Source: Locusta migratoria (lineage: Eukaryota > Arthropoda > Insecta > Orthoptera > Acrididae). From it: 64,000 nt of DNA. Of the stretch, positions 20,425-30,159 are shown piece after piece. A program made the position numbers and the translations under genes. The notes beneath the pieces are model-generated. The model made no database searches. It was not told the origin of the DNA and saw only the letters and a program-made list of their open reading frames with translations. The DNA lies in NCBI GenBank assembly GCA_026315105.1, contig CM048750.1:263181151-263245150 (forward strand). The letters run 5' to 3'. The first letter of the stretch is position 1, and the number at the start of each line of letters is the position of its first letter.

Positions 20425-20628
20425 GACTCCCACCTACATAGGTAGAAATGATCATCAGAATAAAATACAAGAAATCAGAGCTCGAATGGAGAGATTCGGA
20501 AGTTCTTTCTTCCCGCGCGCTATTCGAGAATGGAATAGGAGCTGAATATTACGAAGGTAGTTCGATGAACCCTTTGCCAGGCACTTAAATATGATTTGCA
20601 GAATATCCCGTGTAGATGCAGATGTCAG
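20425..20628 (+). mobile_element. CR1-like LINE 3' end
   Basis: Encodes GRNDHQNKIQEIRARMERFG and SSFFPRAIREWNR, the ORF2 C-terminus of the 5.9-kb LINE family, then CCCTTTGCCAGGCACTTAAA and a decayed TGTAGATG tail. Only about 200 bp survive. Confidence 0.85.
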
Positions 20629-20838
20629 CATGATAAAATTGTGGAGCAATGCCATGCACAGATCGAGTGAGCACTGCGAACAGGTAGAGACGTAGATGTT
20701 TCAATGTTCTAGAAAATTATGTAGAAAAATAATAATATGCCTTATCATTACTGTCTCATTCTATTTTTGTTTTCCTTTCATACGTAACTCTGACCACATT
20801 CGATAGGGGAAACTTATTTTCCAACTACCCATCGTACT

Positions 20839-20898
20839 AAGATTATCCTCAGACCGATTTGTCTCAGGTTGGAGACAAATCGGTTTGAGGATTATCTT
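20839..20898. other. 27-bp near-perfect hairpin
   Basis: Left strand 20839-20865 (AAGATTATCCTC...GTCTC) pairs with 20872-20898 (GAGAC...GAGGATTATCTT) with one mismatch (a possible G-U pair in RNA) and a 6-nt loop. Not part of a recognised SINE or transposon. Confidence 0.85.
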
Positions 20899-21221
20899 AA
20901 TATTTGATCTAAACCGGTCACCTCATTATGAAATAAGTGTATAACTTTTTGCGAACGAGACTGATATTTTCATATTAAAACATACTTTTAATCTACCAGG
21001 AAGTTTCATATGGACACACTGATCGTTGTAGAGTGAAAACATCATTCTAGGCCGCGCGGGAGTAGCCAAGCGGTCTGGAGCGCTATGTTATGGATCGCAC
21101 GGCCTCCCTCGTCGGAGGTTCGAATCCTCCCTCGGGTATGGATGTGTGTGTTGTCCTTAGGTTAGGTTAACTTAGTTCAAGTAGTTTGTAGGTCTAGGGA
21201 CTGATGACCAACGTAGTTTGG

Positions 21222-22559
21222 TGTAGTGGGCAGATTTATGAGCCGTTACTCTTCCATATCAACTTTGTTTTGCAGGAGATGAAAATTAAAGATTGCGTAT
21301 TTATGAAAACCATTTATTGAATGTTGAGTAATGATTTTTATGATGTGATACTTAAGAAAAATGTTTTGTGTTTGTTTCTGTTTGTCTCATGGTCGATCGT
21401 GGTACTACAATAAACAGGAGCATCGTCGCCGCAGCACCGATCGGCATCACAGAGCTGGCCGTTATATGAAGTTAGCCGACGGTCAGAGGGAACGGACGTC
21501 TCTGCGCCTTCTTTATTGCGGAACATCGATCGTCCTCTAAGAAGATTATGTAACATTATTATTGCTATGGATGTTCGTCAGTTCAGATTATGTCCTTGTG
21601 AATGTATGATTGGATCAGAAGCAAATAGTATATGCTTGTATTGCAAGTAGTCCAATAGACATGTGATGTTTGACTGAAGAAGAGTTCTAATATTAGATCA
21701 TCTATATGGATTGATTTATTATTTAATGTGAAATATGGAACTTTTCAAGACGTTTATATGATCTTCTGCATCTAGAAAAAAAAATACCATCAGTTTGAAA
21801 AGTTTGTAACAGGCTATTGAATTTCAAGACGCATTCAATTGAAACAGTGGTATTTTAAATGTGAAACTGAAATATAGTAGGCTGTGGATTTTCGCTCGAA
21901 CGCCAGTTTCATGACTGAATTATTGCTAAAGGGATTAAACTTTGAATGCGAAGTTACATACTGGCCTTTTATCTTTCTCCCGCGAGTATAAGGACCTGTT
22001 TGTGTTTTAAGAAAAGATAGCACAGTGGTAGAGTGCCAAACTACGAATCCAAAAGTCGCGGGTTCGATCCCCGCAGGTCCTAGCATTTTTATCTGTCACT
22101 TTCCACTTCTTTCGCCTCTGGCAGTGTTGCTAAAGTGAAAAATATCGAGTAGCACCGTGGTTCGGAACCCACGTTAAACTGTAGGGCCCCCTATAAGTGG
22201 CTGGGTAAGTCAGTTCGAAGGTCGGATGAAGGCAGCGGCATACCACCTTCAAACAGGACCATGCCTAGTAAAGCATTGTGCTGTTCAAATCAATCTTCGG
22301 ATTGTTGAATGCTTTCCCTTGTATATTAGGCGGTGAACATAAGACTTCGGAGGGAAGTTCGGTGCCACGGTTCACGAGAGGTGTTAAGTTGCTATGTGAC
22401 GTTAGAAAACTTATAAATATTTACTTAGCAACTGACCATAAGAGCTATAAACAGATTTTCTGAATAAGACTGAACCAAATTTAGGACGAGTTTGGTATTA
22501 TACGAGATTATTTTGACAATTTGAAGTTCTTCACCACCTTCTCCCTTTGTCCCATAGCA
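21222..22559 (+). mobile_element. LTR-like element of the TGTAGTGGG family
   Basis: 1338 bp beginning TGTAGTGGGCAG and ending CCCATAGCA, with TTGG on both sides (21218-21221 and 22560-22563). TG...CA ends and a 4-bp duplication fit a solo LTR. Relatives at 32099-33242 and 48460-49492 share the start and an internal CATGnTCGATCG / GTCGCCGC region. The frames inside encode nothing recognised. A family-D SINE lies within it. Confidence 0.6.
22010..22322 (+). mobile_element. SINE family D
   Basis: Box A AGCACAGTGGTAGAG, box B GGGTTCGATCCCCGC, ACCGTGGTTCGGAACCC, GGACCATGCCTAGTAAAGC, ending ATCTTCGGATTGTTGAATGC. Inserted in the TGTAGTGGG LTR-like element. Its extreme 5' bases are altered, and the flanking duplication is unclear. 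Confidence 0.85.
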
Positions 22560-22602
22560 TTGGTCCCATAGAATTACAAACATTTGAATATCATTCTAGC
22601 AG

Positions 22603-24277
22603 AATGAAACTTTTCACTCTGCAGAGGAGTGTGCGCTAGCTAAGATAGATTAAAATTGTGTGCCTGAACCGGGACTCAAACCTGGGACCTTTGCCTTTCG
22701 CGGGCAAGCGCTCTAACAATGAGCTATCCCGACAAGACTCACGATGCCGCCTCACAACTTTACTTCCACCAGTACCTCGCCTCCTACTTTCCAAACTTCA
22801 CAGAAGCTCTCCTGCGAAACATGCAAGACTAGTACTCCTGGAAGAAAGGATATGGTGGAGACATGGCTTAGCCACAGCCTAAGGGTTGTTTCCAGAATGA
22901 AACGTTTCATTCTGCAGCGGAGTGTGCGCTGATATGAAACTTCCTGACAGATTAAAATTGTGTGCCGGAACCGGGACCCGAACGTGGGACCTTTTCCTTT
23001 CGCGGGCAAGCGCACTACCGACTGTGCTATTCCGACACGACTCACGATGCCGCCTCACAACTTTACTTCCGCCAGTACCTCGCCTTCTACTTTCCAAACT
23101 TCACAGAAGTTCTCCTGCGAACCATGCAAGACTAGCACTCCTGGAAGAAAGGATATGGTGGAGACATGGCTTAGCCACAGCCTAAGGGATGTTTCCAGAA
23201 TGAAACTTTTCATTCTGCAGCGGAGTGTGCGCTGATATGAAACTTCCTGGCAGATTAAAATTGTGTGTCGGAACCGGGACTCGGACCTGGGACCTTTGCC
23301 TTTCGCGGGCAAGCGCTCTACCGACTGAGCTATCCCGACACGACTCACGATACCGCCTCACAACTTTACATCCGGCAGTACCTCGCCTCGTACTTTACAA
23401 ACTTCAAAGAAGCTCTCGTGCGAACCTTGCAAGACTAGCACTCCTGGAAGAAAGGATATGGTGGAGACATGGCTTAGCCACAGCCTAAGGGTTGTTTCCA
23501 GAATGAAACGTTTCATTCTGCAGCGGAGTGTGCGCTGATATGAAACTTCCTGACAGATTAAAATTGTGTGCCGGAACCGGGACCCGAACGTGGGACCTTT
23601 TCCTTTCGCGGGCAAGCGCACTACCGACTGTGCTATTCCGACACGACTCACGATGCCGCCTCACAACTTTACTTCCGCCAGTACCTCGCCTTCTACTTTC
23701 CAAACTTCACAGAAGTTCTCCTGCGAACCATGCAAGACTAGCACTCCTGGAAGAAAGGATATGGTGGAGACATGGCTTAGCCACAGCCTAAGGGATGTTT
23801 CCAGAATGAAACTTTTCATTCTGCAGCGGAGTGTGCGCTGATATGAAACTTCCTGGCAGATTAAAAGTGTGTGTCGGAACCGGGACTCGAACCTGGGACC
23901 TTTGCCTTTCGCGGGCAAGCGCTCTACCGACTGAGCTATCCCGACACGACTCACGATACCGCCTCACAACTTTACATCCGGCAGTACCTCGCCTCCTACT
24001 TTCCAAACTTCACAGAAGCTCTCCTGCGAAACATGCAAGACTAGCACGCCTGGAAGAAAGGATATGGTGGAGACATGGCTTAGCCACAGCCTAAGGGATG
24101 TTTCCAGAATGAAACTTTTCATTCTGCAGCGGAGTGTGCGATGATATGAAACTTCCTGGCAGATTAAAATTGTGTGCTGTAACCGGGACTCGAACTTGGG
24201 ACCTTTGCCTTTGAAAGGCAAAGGTCCCAGGTTTGAGTCCCGGTTCCGGCACACAATTTTAATCTGCCGGGAAGTTT
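22603..24277 (-). repeat. Tandem array of 303-bp tRNA-headed SINE units (family F)
   Basis: Landmark CGGAGTGTGCG recurs at 22918, 23221, 23524, 23827 and 24130, exactly 303 bp apart, after a slightly shorter first unit. Each unit holds, on the minus strand, a tRNA-like head (GGGATAGCTCAGTCGGTAGAG, box B GGTTCGAGTCCCGGTTCC). Units 22918-23220 and 23524-23826 look identical, giving a 606-bp dimeric higher-order repeat. The last unit turns back on itself at about 24211 to form a palindrome. Flanking TCATTCTAGCAG (22591-22602 and 24280-24291) looks like one target duplication around the whole array. The many short frames here are not genes. Confidence 0.92.
24175..24277. repeat. Palindromic end of the SINE array
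   Basis: GGGACCTTTGCCTTT followed directly by GAAAGGCAAAGGTCCC: the tRNA-like head is joined head-to-head with its own complement, and the match extends outward through the CACACAATTTTAATCTGCC tail. The centre lies at the anticodon-arm region. Confidence 0.88.
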
Positions 24278-24337
24278 TATCATTCTAGCAGTGTATATGG
24301 CCGCGACCAAAAATGGACGTTTATCAGATGCAGACGA

Positions 24338-24536
24338 AAAATGTTCAAATGTTTGTATAGCTTAGTGGACTTAAGTATGAGGTCATCAGTCCCTAAACTT
24401 ACAAACTACTTATCAACTAGCTTATCCTAAGGACGGCACAAATATCCATGCTCGAGGGGGGATTCGAACCCCCGACAGTAGTGGCCGTGCAGACCGTGAC
24501 TGGAGCGCCTCAGACCCCTCGGCCACCGCGGCCGGC
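24338..24536 (-). mobile_element. SINE family A
   Basis: Reversed family A with head ending CACCGCGGCCGGC. An 11-bp duplication GATGCAGACGA (24327-24337 and 24537-24547). Confidence 0.93.
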
Positions 24537-24547
24537 GATGCAGACGA

Positions 24548-25084
24548 GATCCTCGAGTTACAGGCGAGGCCATCGTTACAGCGGTTAACTTTGTAAAGTT
24601 TGAACGGTCAACTAATCTGTAACGCTTCCGTTTCAGCAACTTCTGATCCGAAGCTGATGTCCGAGGGGCAAATTCATGCAAGTTCCGGGATGAAGGAGTG
24701 GGCAGTACGGCACCGCTACCTCCAGAGACAGTGTACCGTGGCGCTCCAGAGACTGTCTGCGTCGGCCGCCCCCTGGAATTCGGCGCTCCGCCTGGAGCTG
24801 GAGTCACCGCTGGGCTGTCCAGATTTATCTCCAGTCCCTGGAGGAATCCGGCCGCAGGACGCGGCTGCTAGCGCTCTCCCGTTTCCTCCTGGTCCTCTTC
24901 TGCCCTCCACGGCCTTACCGCTCACAGTTTCCAATTGTTTCACTTCTACCTCAAAACTTGCTTATTGGGGAAACTGCCATCGCACTGCTGACAGATTTAG
25001 TCGTAATAATGTTGCCTAGCGAATCGTCATTATCATCGTTTAAGACTGGTTATGGCTTTCAGCGTTCAGTCTGCAGCACAGTAC
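24548..25084. other. GC-richer block without recognised gene
   Basis: A 139-codon frame (24600-25019, plus) covers most of it but shows no domain or repeat I recognise and overlaps an equally open minus frame, as expected from GC-rich DNA. Confidence 0.35.
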
Positions 25085-25676
25085 CCCTTAAGTTGTTCGT
25101 AATTGTTACTCCTAGGTATTTAGTAGAATTTAGGTTTGACTGATTTGTCGTGTAACTGAAATTTACCAGATCTCTTTTAGTGGTCATATGTATGACCTCA
25201 CACTTACTGTTATTAAGAGTCAACAGCCAATTTTTTCACCAGACAGACACCTTATCTTAATCATGTTGCAGTTGCTTTTGATCTTCTGGACCATTACTAA
25301 CCGATAAATGACAGCATAATCCGCTAACAGTCTAAGAGAGCTACTCAGATTGTCTCCTAAACCGTTTATAAACATAAGTAACAGTAAGGGCCCTATAACA
25401 CTTCCCTGTGGAACGCCAGGTAGCATTTCTGTTCTACTCGATGACTTTGCGTCAGTTACAATGTACCGTATCCTGTCTGACAGGAAATCATGAATCCAAT
25501 CGCACAACTGTGGCAATATTCCATAAGCACGCAATTTTATTAGAAGACGCTTGTGAGGTACAGTGTCGAAAGCATTCCGTAAATCTAGAAATACGGAATC
25601 TATTTGACATCCCTTATCGATAGCACTCATCACATCATGTGAATAAAGTGTTAGCTGTGTTTCACAAGAACGATAC
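25085..25676 (-). pseudogene. CR1-like LINE RT fragment with mutated active site
   Basis: Minus strand reads YRSCETQLTLYSHDVMSAID, DLRNAFDTVPHKRLL, GVPQGSVIGPLLL and LLADYAVIYRL. The catalytic FADD is LADY here, so the second Asp is Tyr and the copy is dead. The 3' side reaches the TKRDLVNF region near 25180. The upstream part of the same gene continues after the solo LTR at 26143 (codons for GFRKYRS split by the insertion). Confidence 0.88.
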
Positions 25677-26142
25677 TGTGGTGTCGCACAAGTCCAAAGT
25701 GCGCGCCACCTACTTTCGCCGCGCGCCGCCATGCACGCACGGCGTGGCGTTCTTACGACGTCAGCCACGAGCGCCCTCTGTTACAACTCCGCTCGTGGCC
25801 ACCACTGAACGACATCGTTCACTTGGGACTGAGATAGGAACCAGCGAACACTTCGGAATCAGATAGGCACCAGTGAAGACTTGGCTATCAGTTAGGCACT
25901 AGGGAGGCCTCTAGCTCAACTCCGTATCTGCAGTACTGTTCTATGTAAAAGTTAAGTATTGTATGATTTGTGCAATATATATCTCGTTCTAATTTACTCT
26001 AGTGTTTCTAGTTTCTGGCTGCTCCCCTCCGTACCTGCACCAGCGTGCTATCTTTATTCCTGTGTCGGTCTCATTCCACTCGGCCACCGACACCTACCAC
26101 GGAAACGAGACACAAAAGCGGCGACGAGGCTGGGACACAAAA
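25677..26142 (+). mobile_element. Solo LTR (Gypsy-linked family), 466 bp
   Basis: Starts TGTGGTGTCGCACAAG, ends GGGACACAAAA. A 5-bp duplication GATAC (25672-25676 and 26143-26147) flanks it, and LINE sequence resumes on the far side, which proves insertion into the LINE. A second solo LTR at 50870-51343 is closely similar. The ending AAAA is unusual for an LTR (normally CA). Orientation follows the fragment downstream of the Gypsy pol at 41.4 kb. Confidence 0.87.
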
Positions 26143-26230
26143 GATACTTCCGAATCCGTATTGTCTCTGCTACTGGTAAAGTGCTCATAGCTCTCAAGTT
26201 ATTTATTGTAGAGTCTACTTTTAATATATT
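26143..26230 (-). pseudogene. LINE continuation beyond the solo LTR
   Basis: GATACTTCCGAATCCGTATTG matches the LINE codons upstream of the YRSCETQ motif (compare the complement of 7680-7710). Similarity fades after about 80 bp. Confidence 0.65.
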
Positions 26231-26334
26231 TTTTTCTTGTTTCGGTCATTGATATCTCCTCCCGAAATATGGAAAGCAAAGAGGTTGTAGTAGGATTTGT
26301 TTCACAGTGAAATGCTCTTAGTGGCACTGGATGA

Positions 26335-26545
26335 GCCGGCCGCGGTGGCCGAGGGGACTGAGGCGCTACAGTCAAGGTCTGCACGGCCACTATGTCGGGG
26401 GTTCGAATCCCCCTTCGGGCATGGATATTTGTGCCGTCCTTAGGATTAGCTAGTTCATAAGTAGTTCGTAAGTTTAGGGACTGATGACCCCGTAGTTAAG
26501 TCCCATAAGCTATACAAATATTTGAACTTTTTTTTTTTTTTTTTT
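26335..26545 (+). mobile_element. SINE family A
   Basis: Complete copy with T tail, flanked by a perfect 13-bp duplication TGGCACTGGATGA (26322-26334 and 26546-26558). Confidence 0.94.
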
Positions 26546-26593
26546 TGGCACTGGATGACACTTCCTGACGAAAGGTCCTTATCAAAATATGTA

Positions 26594-28240
26594 GGGGAGA
26601 CTAGGCCACGTTGGCCATAGGGGCAGGATGCCCCAGTCGAATTAACTCTTACAGTAGACGCTAGATCGTGTTAGTCATCAATCAGAAAGTAGGTAGGTAG
26701 CACTGTCCCTCTCCTTATTCAGGGCCTATATCGCAGGCGGCGAAGTTTTGGACAGGCTGCAGTCCTTAATTGTTTTCGTGCGTATTTCAATAAAATTCTT
26801 CTCGTCGGTTAATGTGTGTTATTTAAGTTTTGTTTCCTTTAGGCGCAACGGGGTGGGTAGTATAATAAAACGTCGTACTTTAAGGATTATTTCTATATGG
26901 CATACAGACTTAATTGCTTCAGTGGGTTTTCTAAAGAACAGAATTTATTGTTAAGATGGCGATGGGGCAGGTTGGCCCAGAGAGGACGGGGCACGATGGC
27001 CAGCCGAGACAACCTGTCACGTCATACAGGAGCTGTACTTCTTTAAACTCGATGAAACGTTTGTTACTTTAATGATAACAACGTTTATAATTCTTCGAGT
27101 TTATTAAATTATTAACATAATTGTCAAAGTTAAACATAGTTTGATACGTTTCAGAGATCAAAAGATCGTCTTATTCACGAGATAAAAAGCGTTGAATAAA
27201 CGCCAACCAGTAAATTTAATTTTAATCTTAAACTGTGATTTGAGAAGTCTGAATCTCGTTCATTTCCTTGTTTTCAAAACATGAGTTACGGCTTTGGTTT
27301 AAACCTTAGTTTTATTTGTAGTATCATAAAAATGATCCGAAATTATAAAAGAATGAAAGGGGAATTATTTCTTAAGATACGATGCTAAGAGCAGTTTTAG
27401 AAGTAAAAGAAAAGGAAACATCTGTGAGGACTGTTAGCGAAGACTTTGGGATTCCAAGAAAATCGTACTGGAGGTACTGTGTTAAGTACAGACAAACCTC
27501 ATGTCAGTTTTCACAGGTAACTGAAACTCAGGAAACAGAAATTAAATTTCAACCCTTCCCATTGGACCAAAGCACTGGAAAGAAATACTGAAGAAAAATT
27601 TGATCACGATCTAGAGAAGCCCTTTTTCAAAAAGGAAAAATGGTGATAATGATGACGATGAGGAAGAGTCACAGTGCCTTTTTGAAACAGTCAACTGGAG
27701 AACAAGAAGTTCTGTTCACGAACTGTAAGCGTTGGGCTCATCAGAGATGCCTGAAAAATGAAATCCGTGGACTATTGTATGAGTGTTAAAACTGTGCTGA
27801 TCCTTTGGAGCTGGACATTGATTAAAATTGACTGGTTTGTATTAAGACACTATAAATCGTAATAAGTTTAACCTGTCCTATTGTCATAGTCCTCAATGTT
27901 AAGCATGTAACTCAATATTCAACTTGATATTATGTTCATTAAAGTATATTTCTTGCCCACTGTTAGTTTTATTTTGATCTCCTAGTTATACTTACCAATA
28001 GACTACATGGGTCAACGTGCCCCAGCCTCTGGGCCAACTTACCCCGAGGTAGGGGCAGATTGGCCCACTTGATATATGTCAAGTAATTTTTTTTCTAATG
28101 CTTTAACTGATATTTTCAAGCTTAATAACTGCAATCCAGATTCAGTAAAGACCAATCTAATATTTCATAAATTTAAATATGTCAAATAAATTAATATTAA
28201 CGAAAATTAAAAAATGTGGCCAACATGCGCCAGTCTCCCC
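26594..28240 (+). mobile_element. pogo/Tigger-like DNA transposon, internally deleted
   Basis: 1647 bp with inverted ends GGGGAGACT...AGTCTCCCC, flanked by TA (26592-26593 and 28241-28242). Near both ends and in the interior there are repeated GC-rich blocks of the form GGGGCA...TTGGCC (e.g. 26610-26635, 26965-26998, 28020-28070, 28216-28230). It encodes an N-terminal HTH fragment and a separate Cys-rich fragment, but no DDE core, so it is non-autonomous. Confidence 0.85.
27382..27591 (+). pseudogene. pogo-type transposase HTH (psq-like) fragment
   Basis: 69-aa frame with MLRAVLEVKEKETSVRTVSE and DFGIPRKSYWRYCVKY, matching the Pipsqueak-type helix-turn-helix at the N terminus of pogo/Tigger transposases (A-x-x-A-V, S-x-R-x-A/V-S, GIPR-x-x-L/Y). 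The CENPB domain and DDE core are absent. Downstream, about 27715-27795, another frame reads CKRWAHQRCLKNEIRGLLYEC, resembling the C-x2-C/WxH-x2-C zinc-binding tail seen in some pogo-like proteins. Confidence 0.65.
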
Positions 28241-28244
28241 TACT

Positions 28245-28779
28245 CACACTCGGGCCAGAGTACTCGAAATTTTTAATGGTAACTTCCGAAAACTCTTTGT
28301 TTCAAAAATGTACTGTCCATATCCTTCCGAATGTTTATCAGTGTGATATAAAAATTTATAATAAATCGGTCAAGACCTTTTCGAGATTTTTGGAAAAAAC
28401 GATTTGCCTTTATATAAGAGGCCTACATGTATACTTCTATGACTTTTATATAACTGACAGCCGTATTTTTTTTTTATGAAAACAGGTGACAGCAGAAGTA
28501 CCGTACAAAAAGTGGACTGATTTTAACATTACAGCAGTTTTTTTTGGGGGGGGGGGATTTAATGAGGGGGGCGGCAAATTGCACCTTGCACGAGACGGCA
28601 GTTATGCTTGCGCCGGCAGACAATTATTACTAGACTGGCAAACGTACCACTGAGACTTGACGCCTGACGCCGCCATCTTGCTGTACCTCACGTCAAAAAA
28701 GTTTCCGTATGGTACCACTATGAAATTCTGACACGAATGACTTTGTAAGCTTTCCATTTGGTGTTGTTGTTGTTGCGCC
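28245..28779. other. AT-rich then G-tract sequence, nothing firm
   Basis: Includes G13 at 28545-28557 and GGGGCGGCAAATTGCACC, vaguely like interior hAT sequence at 5210; too weak to annotate. Confidence 0.3.
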
Positions 28780-29345
28780 CGCGCTTACAGATCCTGTATA
28801 ATTTCGAGACACTGTCCCCTGTATCGCGACAATACAAAACGTGCTTCCCTTCTTTGGACTCTTTCGATGTCCTCCGACAAACTAACCTGATAAAGATGCC
28901 ACACGTGGCAGCTATACTCCAAAAAAGGACGGGAAGTGTAGTGTATGCAGTTTCTTCAATACTTCTGTAGCATCTTTTAAGGGTTCTGCCAATAAAACGC
29001 AGTCTCTGGTTCGCCTTTCCCACGACATTATCTACGTGTTCTTTCCAGTTTAATTCTGAAGTAATAGATATTCCTGGGTATTTTGTGGTGTTTATGGCCT
29101 TCACTTTTGAATGTTTTATCTTGTAAACAAAGTTTAGCGGATTTATTTTCATACTCATGTGGACGACTTCACACTTCTGATTACTTAGAGTTAATTGGCA
29201 ATTTTTACACCATACTGATAGCTTATTTATGTCGTTCTGCAGTTGGTTTTGATCTTCAGATGACTTTACTAGACGATAAATGACGGCGTCATCTGCAAAC
29301 AACCTAAGAGAGATGCTCAGATTTTCTCCCAAATCGTTTATGTAG
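28780..29345 (-). pseudogene. CR1-like LINE RT fragment
   Basis: Minus strand: YINDLGENLSISLRLFADDA (catalytic FADD intact), KCEVVHMSMKINPLNF, LNWKEHVDNVVGKANQRLRF, then a frameshift near the LVRP region and scattered C-terminal codons. Truncated at both ends. Confidence 0.88.
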
Positions 29346-29472
29346 ATATGTTTTTCAAAAAACCAAAACAATTTTTCCAAATAATCCAAAAAATAATTTC
29401 AAGTGCCACATCTTGTACAAAAGAATTGTAGTGGAATACTTGTAATCCGAAGTGTAGATTCAAACAAAGTAG

Positions 29473-29560
29473 CCGCGGTGGAGTGGCCGAGCTTCCAAGG
29501 CGCCTAGCTGCGGAGCGCGCCGCTGCTCGCCATCGGAGGTTCGAGTCCACCCTCGGGCAT

Positions 29561-29611
<51 letters not shown>

Positions 29612-29708
29612 GTCGTTAGCATAAGTTAGTTTAAGTAGTTTGTAAGCCTAGGGACTGAAGACCAGAGTAGTTAATTTCCACAGATTTGCAAACATTTGAA
29701 CATTCTGT
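29473..29708 (+). mobile_element. SINE family B with expanded GT microsatellite
   Basis: Head GCCGCGGTGGAGTGGCCGAG, box B GGTTCGAGTCC, then (GT)n at 29562-29610 in place of the short GT stretch, tail GCAAACATTTGAACATTC. Flanks CAAACAAAGTA and GAAAGAAAGTA form an imperfect 11-bp duplication inside the left arm of a palindromic element. Confidence 0.9.
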
Positions 29709-29754
29709 TGAAAGAAAGTACCAGTAGTTGTGTGTAGATTTTTTAATTTATTAA

Positions 29755-29791
29755 GTGACCGGTTTCGGTGCTATATTCGCACCCTCTTCAG
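29755..29791 (-). ncRNA. Hammerhead-core-like motif
   Basis: Minus strand: CTGAAGA, then a hairpin GGTGC/GCACC with loop GAATATA, then GAAA, then CCGGTC. Matches the hammerhead pattern CUGAnGA - stem II - GAAA - short stem III - GUC, except for one extra base between CUGAAGA and the stem and no convincing stem I. Confidence 0.4.
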
Positions 29792-30066
29792 CCCCCCGTT
29801 GTGTAAATCTGAGTAACAGCACATTTAAAAGGGGTGACCGTTGACACCAGTCACTGAAAATTTCTTCGTCATTGCATGACAAGTATCAAACGACAACTGA
29901 TGTACTAGGTATTAAAAAAATTTTTAAGAGAAATAAAAAAAAAATAAAACTTCGTCAATTATCAGTTGATAACTGTCATTGAAGAACGAAGAAATTTACG
30001 GTTACCGGTGTCAACGGCCACCCCTTATAAATGCGCTATTACCTGTGACAGTTACGCGACAGGAGC

Positions 30067-30102
30067 CTGAATATGGTGCGAATATAGCATCGAAACCTGT
30101 CG
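30067..30102 (+). ncRNA. Hammerhead-core-like motif, right arm
   Basis: CTGAATA, hairpin GGTGC/GCATC with loop GAATATA, GAAA, CCTGTCG. One core base differs from CTGAnGA, so it is probably a decayed copy of the motif at 29755-29791. Confidence 0.35.
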
Positions 30103-30159
30103 CTTAATTAATTAAAAAATCTACTCACAACTACTGGTACTTTGTTTGAATTTACTCAT

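Larger units (their letters stand above)
21051..22589 (+). mobile_element. SINE family C split by a 1.3-kb insertion
   Basis: 5' part 21051-21221: head GCCGCGCGGGAGTAGCCAAG, box B GGTTCGAATCCTCCC, CTGATGACCAACGTAGTTTG. 3' part 22560-22589: TTGGTCCCATAGAATTACAA and CATTTGAA. A 10-bp duplication ATCATTCTAG flanks the joined SINE (21041-21050 and 22590-22599). The interruption is the LTR-like element at 21222-22559. Confidence 0.85.
29456..30153. mobile_element. Palindromic element with hammerhead-like motifs in both arms
   Basis: Left arm 29456-29472 plus 29720-29910 and right arm 29955-30153 are inverted copies (e.g. ACCAGTAGTTGTGTGTAGAT and ATCTACTCACAACTACTGGT). Each arm contains CACCGAAACCGG-type sequence preceded by a hairpin and CTGAnGA. 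The SINE at 29473-29708 interrupts the left arm. No coding capacity. Confidence 0.82.

Noticed and set aside
22603..24277. Regular repeats that could suggest a CRISPR or protein-coding repeat array
   Set aside because: The period is 303 bp with tRNA-like heads and no spacers of unique sequence; the frames recurring every 303 bp are by-products of the repeat.
24600..25019. 139-codon frame as a host gene
   Set aside because: GC-rich DNA with open frames on both strands, no domain, no splice-like context.
28540..28640. Possible hAT fragment (GGGGCGGCAAATTGCACC)
   Set aside because: Only a short G-rich similarity to 5210-5235; insufficient.
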